Source of the DNA: Bradyrhizobium sp. CCGB01
GTDB taxonomy: Bacteria > Pseudomonadota > Alphaproteobacteria > Rhizobiales > Xanthobacteraceae
Length of the DNA stretch: 64,000 nucleotides
Reading direction: 5' to 3'
Assembly: GCF_024199795.1 (NCBI RefSeq)
Contig: NZ_JANADK010000001.1
Span: forward strand, 1,488,001-1,552,000
The position numbers were made by a program, and so were the translations under genes. Positions 61,156 to 64,000 of this stretch are shown here, piece after piece. Position 1 is the first letter of the stretch; the number at the start of each line of letters is the position of its first letter. A model generated the notes under the pieces. That model had not been told where the DNA came from. It saw only the letters and a program-made list of their open reading frames with translations, and did not search any database.

Positions 61156-64000
61156 ATGCTTTGTGAGCGATGCGGCGGGGATAATCCGGCGACAAATCGC
61201 TTCTGTCATGGTTGCGGCGCCGCTCTGCCGGTGGCCTGTCCCGCATGCAATCATCTGAGTCCGCCCGGCTCCGGCTTCTGCGGGGCCTGCGGCACGGCGC
61301 TGAGCGCCGCGGGCAGGCCAGTCCCGGCACCGGCGGGGCATTTCACGAGGCCAGTTCGGGGCGAGCTCAAGCAGGTGACGGTGCTGTTCGCCGATCTCGT
61401 CAGCTCGACCGAGATCGTTGCCGGCCTCACCGCCGAAGACGCCATGCAGCGCCTCAAGCCTGCGCTCGATGCCATGTGTGACGCCGTGGAGCGGTTCGAG
61501 GGCACGGTGGTGCGCACGCTCGGCGACGGCATCCTTGCCTTCTTCGGCGCGCCCCGCGCGCAGGAAGGTCACGCCCTGCTGGCATGCGAGGCCGCGCTGG
61601 CGATCCGGGACGCGTTTCGCGCGCGCGACGATGGCATGCTGGTGCGCGTCGGCCTGCATTCGGGCGAGATCGTCGCGGATGCTCCGATCGTCGACACCGT
61701 CACCGAGCACGGCGCTTACGGCCTCGCCATTCATCTCGCAAGCCGCCTGCCGGCCAAGGCGGAGCCGGGCGAGATCTGCCTGACCGACGAGACCTACCGT
61801 CTGGTGCGCTCGTTCTGCGACGTCGGCCCGCTCGGCCGTCATCGCCTGCGCGGCGTGCCGGAGCCGATCGAACTTTATCTTCTGAAGAACCTCAAGCCGG
61901 CGGTCGCCAGCCAGCAATTCCGCGGCGTCGCCTTGGCGACGTTCCGCGGGCGCGAGCGGGAGATGACCCTGTTGCAGCGGACCCTGGCGGCAGTGGAGAC
62001 CGGCGGCTCGCGCGTCACCGGCATCGTCGGCCCGCCCGGCACCGGCAAGAGCCGGCTGTGCTACGAGTTCGCGGATTGGTGCCGCGCGCGTCTCATTCCG
62101 GTGTTCGAGGCCCGCGCACAGCCCTATGGCGCGGCAACGCCGCTGCAGCCGGTGCTGGAATTCCTGCGCTCGAGCTATTTCAACGTCTCTCCGGATGACG
62201 AGCCCGATCTGGCGGTGAAGCAGATCGCCACGCGCCTGGCCGAGCTCGGTTCGACCTTCGAGGCGGACCTCTGGCTGGTCTGCGATTTCCTCGGCATCAG
62301 GCATGGCCAGGGCCCGCCTTCCTGGCTCAGTCCGCGCGCCCGCAACGTCCGTCTGCTCGACATCATCCGGCACATGATCCGCCAGCGCGGCGCGTCGGCG
62401 TCGGTGATCATCATCGAGGATCTGCATTGGCTCGATCCGGCGAGCGAGGAATTCGTCGCAACGCTCGTCGACGCGGTGATCTCCACCAAGACGGTCCTGA
62501 TCGTGAATTTCCGGCCGGCCTATTTCGCGCCCTGGATGAGCGGGCCGCTCTACCAGCAGATCGAGCTCGCCGAGCTGTCGCCGACGGATACGGACGATCT
62601 CGTCGACGAGCTGCTCGGGCCGGAGGACGAGCTTCTCGACGTGCGGCGGCGCGTTGCGGAGCGTAGCGGCGGCAATCCGTTCTTCGCCGAGGAGCTGATC
62701 CGCTCCCTGGTCGAGCATCTGGTCATCGTCGGCGAGCAGGGCGGCTACCGGCGCGGCATCTCCGGCGCCTCGGACGTGCTGCCGCCGACCGTGCAGGCCG
62801 TGATCGGCGCGCGGATCGACCGGCTGGCGCCCGGTGATCGCGACCTCCTGCACACGGCGGCGATCATCGGCAAGGAGTTTCAGCTCGCGGTCCTGCAGAG
62901 CGTCGCCAGCCTGCCCGCAGCCGAGCTCGAGGCGACGCTTGTCCGGCTCTGTTCCGGCGAGATGCTTCAGGCGCGCGGCGGCAAGGACGGGCAGGGCTAT
63001 AGCTTCCGTCATCCCCTGATCCAGGAGATCGCCTATTCAACCCAGCTCCGCGCGCGGCGCAGCCTGCTGCACGCGCGGGTGGCGCGGGCGATCGAGCAAT
63101 ATTATCCGGAGCGGCTCGAAGAGTTCGCGGCGCTGCTGTCGCACCATTTCGAGCAGGCCGGCGAGGCCGATGCCGCCGCCGAATATGCCGCGCGCGCCGC
63201 CCGCTGGATCGGCTCGACCAACCCGGCGGAAGCGATCCGGCATTGGCACAAGGTGCGCGCGCTGAAGGCGGGACAGAAGCGCAGCCCGGCCGGCGATGCG
63301 CTCAGGATCGCCGCCAGCAGTCAGATCGCCTGGCTCGGCTGGCGCGAGGGCATGACGTCGGAGGATGCGAAGCCCTTCATCCAGGAAGCGTTGGAATGGG
63401 CGCATGACATCGACGATTCCATGATCCCGCTCCTGCTGTTCGTCGAAGGACGGATCGCGGGGGCGAGCGGCGGGCAGGCCGATGCCTATGTCGGCACGGT
63501 CAAGGAGGCGCTGGCGCTGACGGAATCGCGCCGGCTCAACAGCCGCGCTGCGACGCTCAATGCCTCGCTCAGCCAGGCCTATGGGTGGGCGGGGCTTTTG
63601 CGCGAAGCGCTCGCGGCGAGCGATGCGGCGCTCGCCGGCGCCCCCGGCATCTCCGATTTCGAGCACCAGTTTCTCGGCTACAATGTCGAGCATTGGATCC
63701 TCAGCCTGCGCGGCCGGATCCTGTGTCGGCTCGGACGTTTCGACGAGGCGCGGCTGTGCTTCGATCGCATCCTGTCCATCGATCCGACACGGATCGATCC
63801 GACGGTGCAGTTCATCGCCAATCTCGGATACGTCGATCTCGCCTGGTGCCTCGGCGATTCCGCGATGGCCTCGACCCATGCCTGGCGCGTGGTCGAACTC
63901 GCGGCGCGCCAAGCCACCCCCTATCTGCGCGCCTATTCGCTGGCCTGCCTCGGTACGGCGCAGGGCATCGCCCAGAACTATCAGGCGTCGATCCTGTCGT
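61156..64000 (+). CDS. Zinc-ribbon class III nucleotide cyclase / AAA ATPase / TPR signalling protein (3' end outside window)
   Basis: At least 948 residues, open to the right edge. Start at 61156 (MLCERCGGDNPATNRFCHGC) or 61132. Two zinc ribbons (CxxC pairs, residues 3-50) precede a class III cyclase domain with metal Asp residues in LFADLVSSTE and RTLGDGILAFFG. A P-loop ATPase follows (Walker A GIVGPPGTGKSRLCYEF, Walker B ASVIIIEDLHWLDPAS), then TPR-like helices. The usual Asn-x-x-x-Arg of the cyclase site reads GLAIHLASRL, so Asn is His while Arg is kept. Related proteins may be cyclases or nucleotide sensors; activity is uncertain. Confidence 0.88.
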   Translation, partial: MLCERCGGDNPATNRFCHGCGAALPVACPACNHLSPPGSGFCGACGTALSAAGRPVPAPAGHFTRPVRGELKQVTVLFADLVSSTEIVAGLTAEDAMQRLKPALDAMCDAVERFEGTVVRTLGDGILAFFGAPRAQEGHALLACEAALAIRDAFRARDDGMLVRVGLHSGEIVADAPIVDTVTEHGAYGLAIHLASRLPAKAEPGEICLTDETYRLVRSFCDVGPLGRHRLRGVPEPIELYLLKNLKPAVASQQFRGVALATFRGREREMTLLQRTLAAVETGGSRVTGIVGPPGTGKSRLCYEFADWCRARLIPVFEARAQPYGAATPLQPVLEFLRSSYFNVSPDDEPDLAVKQIATRLAELGSTFEADLWLVCDFLGIRHGQGPPSWLSPRARNVRLLDIIRHMIRQRGASASVIIIEDLHWLDPASEEFVATLVDAVISTKTVLIVNFRPAYFAPWMSGPLYQQIELAELSPTDTDDLVDELLGPEDELLDVRRRVAERSGGNPFFAEELIRSLVEHLVIVGEQGGYRRGISGASDVLPPTVQAVIGARIDRLAPGDRDLLHTAAIIGKEFQLAVLQSVASLPAAELEATLVRLCSGEMLQARGGKDGQGYSFRHPLIQEIAYSTQLRARRSLLHARVARAIEQYYPERLEEFAALLSHHFEQAGEADAAAEYAARAARWIGSTNPAEAIRHWHKVRALKAGQKRSPAGDALRIAASSQIAWLGWREGMTSEDAKPFIQEALEWAHDIDDSMIPLLLFVEGRIAGASGGQADAYVGTVKEALALTESRRLNSRAATLNASLSQAYGWAGLLREALAASDAALAGAPGISDFEHQFLGYNVEHWILSLRGRILCRLGRFDEARLCFDRILSIDPTRIDPTVQFIANLGYVDLAWCLGDSAMASTHAWRVVELAARQATPYLRAYSLACLGTAQGIAQNYQASILS

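Noticed and set aside
61144..63012. 622-codon open frame on the minus strand opposite the cyclase-AAA gene
   Set aside because: Antisense shadow with no recognisable family; the sense frame has zinc-ribbon, cyclase and Walker motifs.

Overview
The window looks like chromosomal DNA of a free-living or symbiotic alphaproteobacterium of the Bradyrhizobium/Rhodopseudomonas type. The evidence is the high GC content with strong third-position bias (which produces long spurious antisense frames), a complete hmu haem-uptake locus in the Bradyrhizobium order, nirK-nirV with an NnrR-like regulator and NnrS, and many short palindromic intergenic repeats. No tRNA, rRNA, CRISPR array, transposase, integrase or phage gene was seen. 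The assignment rests on gene content and recalled family knowledge; no database search was run.

Layout. 0-10 kb: 3' end of pntB, a 54-residue Cys-containing small protein, an alpha/beta hydrolase, a Ca2+/H+ antiporter, a cupin, a TPR lipoprotein, rpsU, aqpZ, purEK and a diguanylate cyclase with an intact I-site. 9-11 kb: small conserved proteins, two divergent YdcH-like (DUF465) genes and a structured, terminator-ended 3' region. 10.6-23 kb: an FAD oxidoreductase, a PAS-GGDEF-EAL protein, a GlpD-like dehydrogenase, a polyamine-type ABC transporter (ATPase and two permeases, no binding protein), and an orphan TRAP-type binding protein 14 bp upstream of a chemoreceptor with a long helical sensor. 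23-30 kb: a sugar-type ABC transporter without ATPase, an AsmA-like protein and scoAB.

30-38.7 kb is an anaerobic/denitrification island: nirV, nirK, a small membrane protein, hemN, a DUF1858 protein, an NnrR-like Crp/Fnr regulator and nnrS. Each transcription unit has an FNR/FixK-type TTG-N8-CAA box upstream; two boxes lie between divergent genes and could serve both. An AraC-type regulator with a 21-bp-period direct repeat in its own promoter and a FixJ-like response regulator lacking the phospho-acceptor Asp follow.

38.8-49.3 kb: a MuiA-like DUF4139 protein, then the divergent haem locus hmuP-hmuT-hmuU-hmuV / hmuR-hmuQ-hutX-exbB-exbD-tonB. It covers outer-membrane uptake, TonB energisation, periplasmic capture, inner-membrane import, cytosolic carriage and haem degradation, around a 25-bp palindrome. 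49.3-64 kb: a phytase-like esterase, an MBL-fold hydrolase, a second sugar-type ABC transporter without ATPase, a 2-hydroxyacid dehydrogenase, a Cache chemoreceptor, a TctC/Bug binding protein, an EamA transporter, a DUF1330-like protein with a TTG start, and a cyclase-AAA-TPR signalling protein that runs off the right edge.

The leads I consider strongest are the shared Fnr-box wiring of the denitrification island, the binding protein-chemoreceptor pair, the receiver domain with Asp replaced by Glu, and at least eight families of dispersed palindromic repeats at gene ends.
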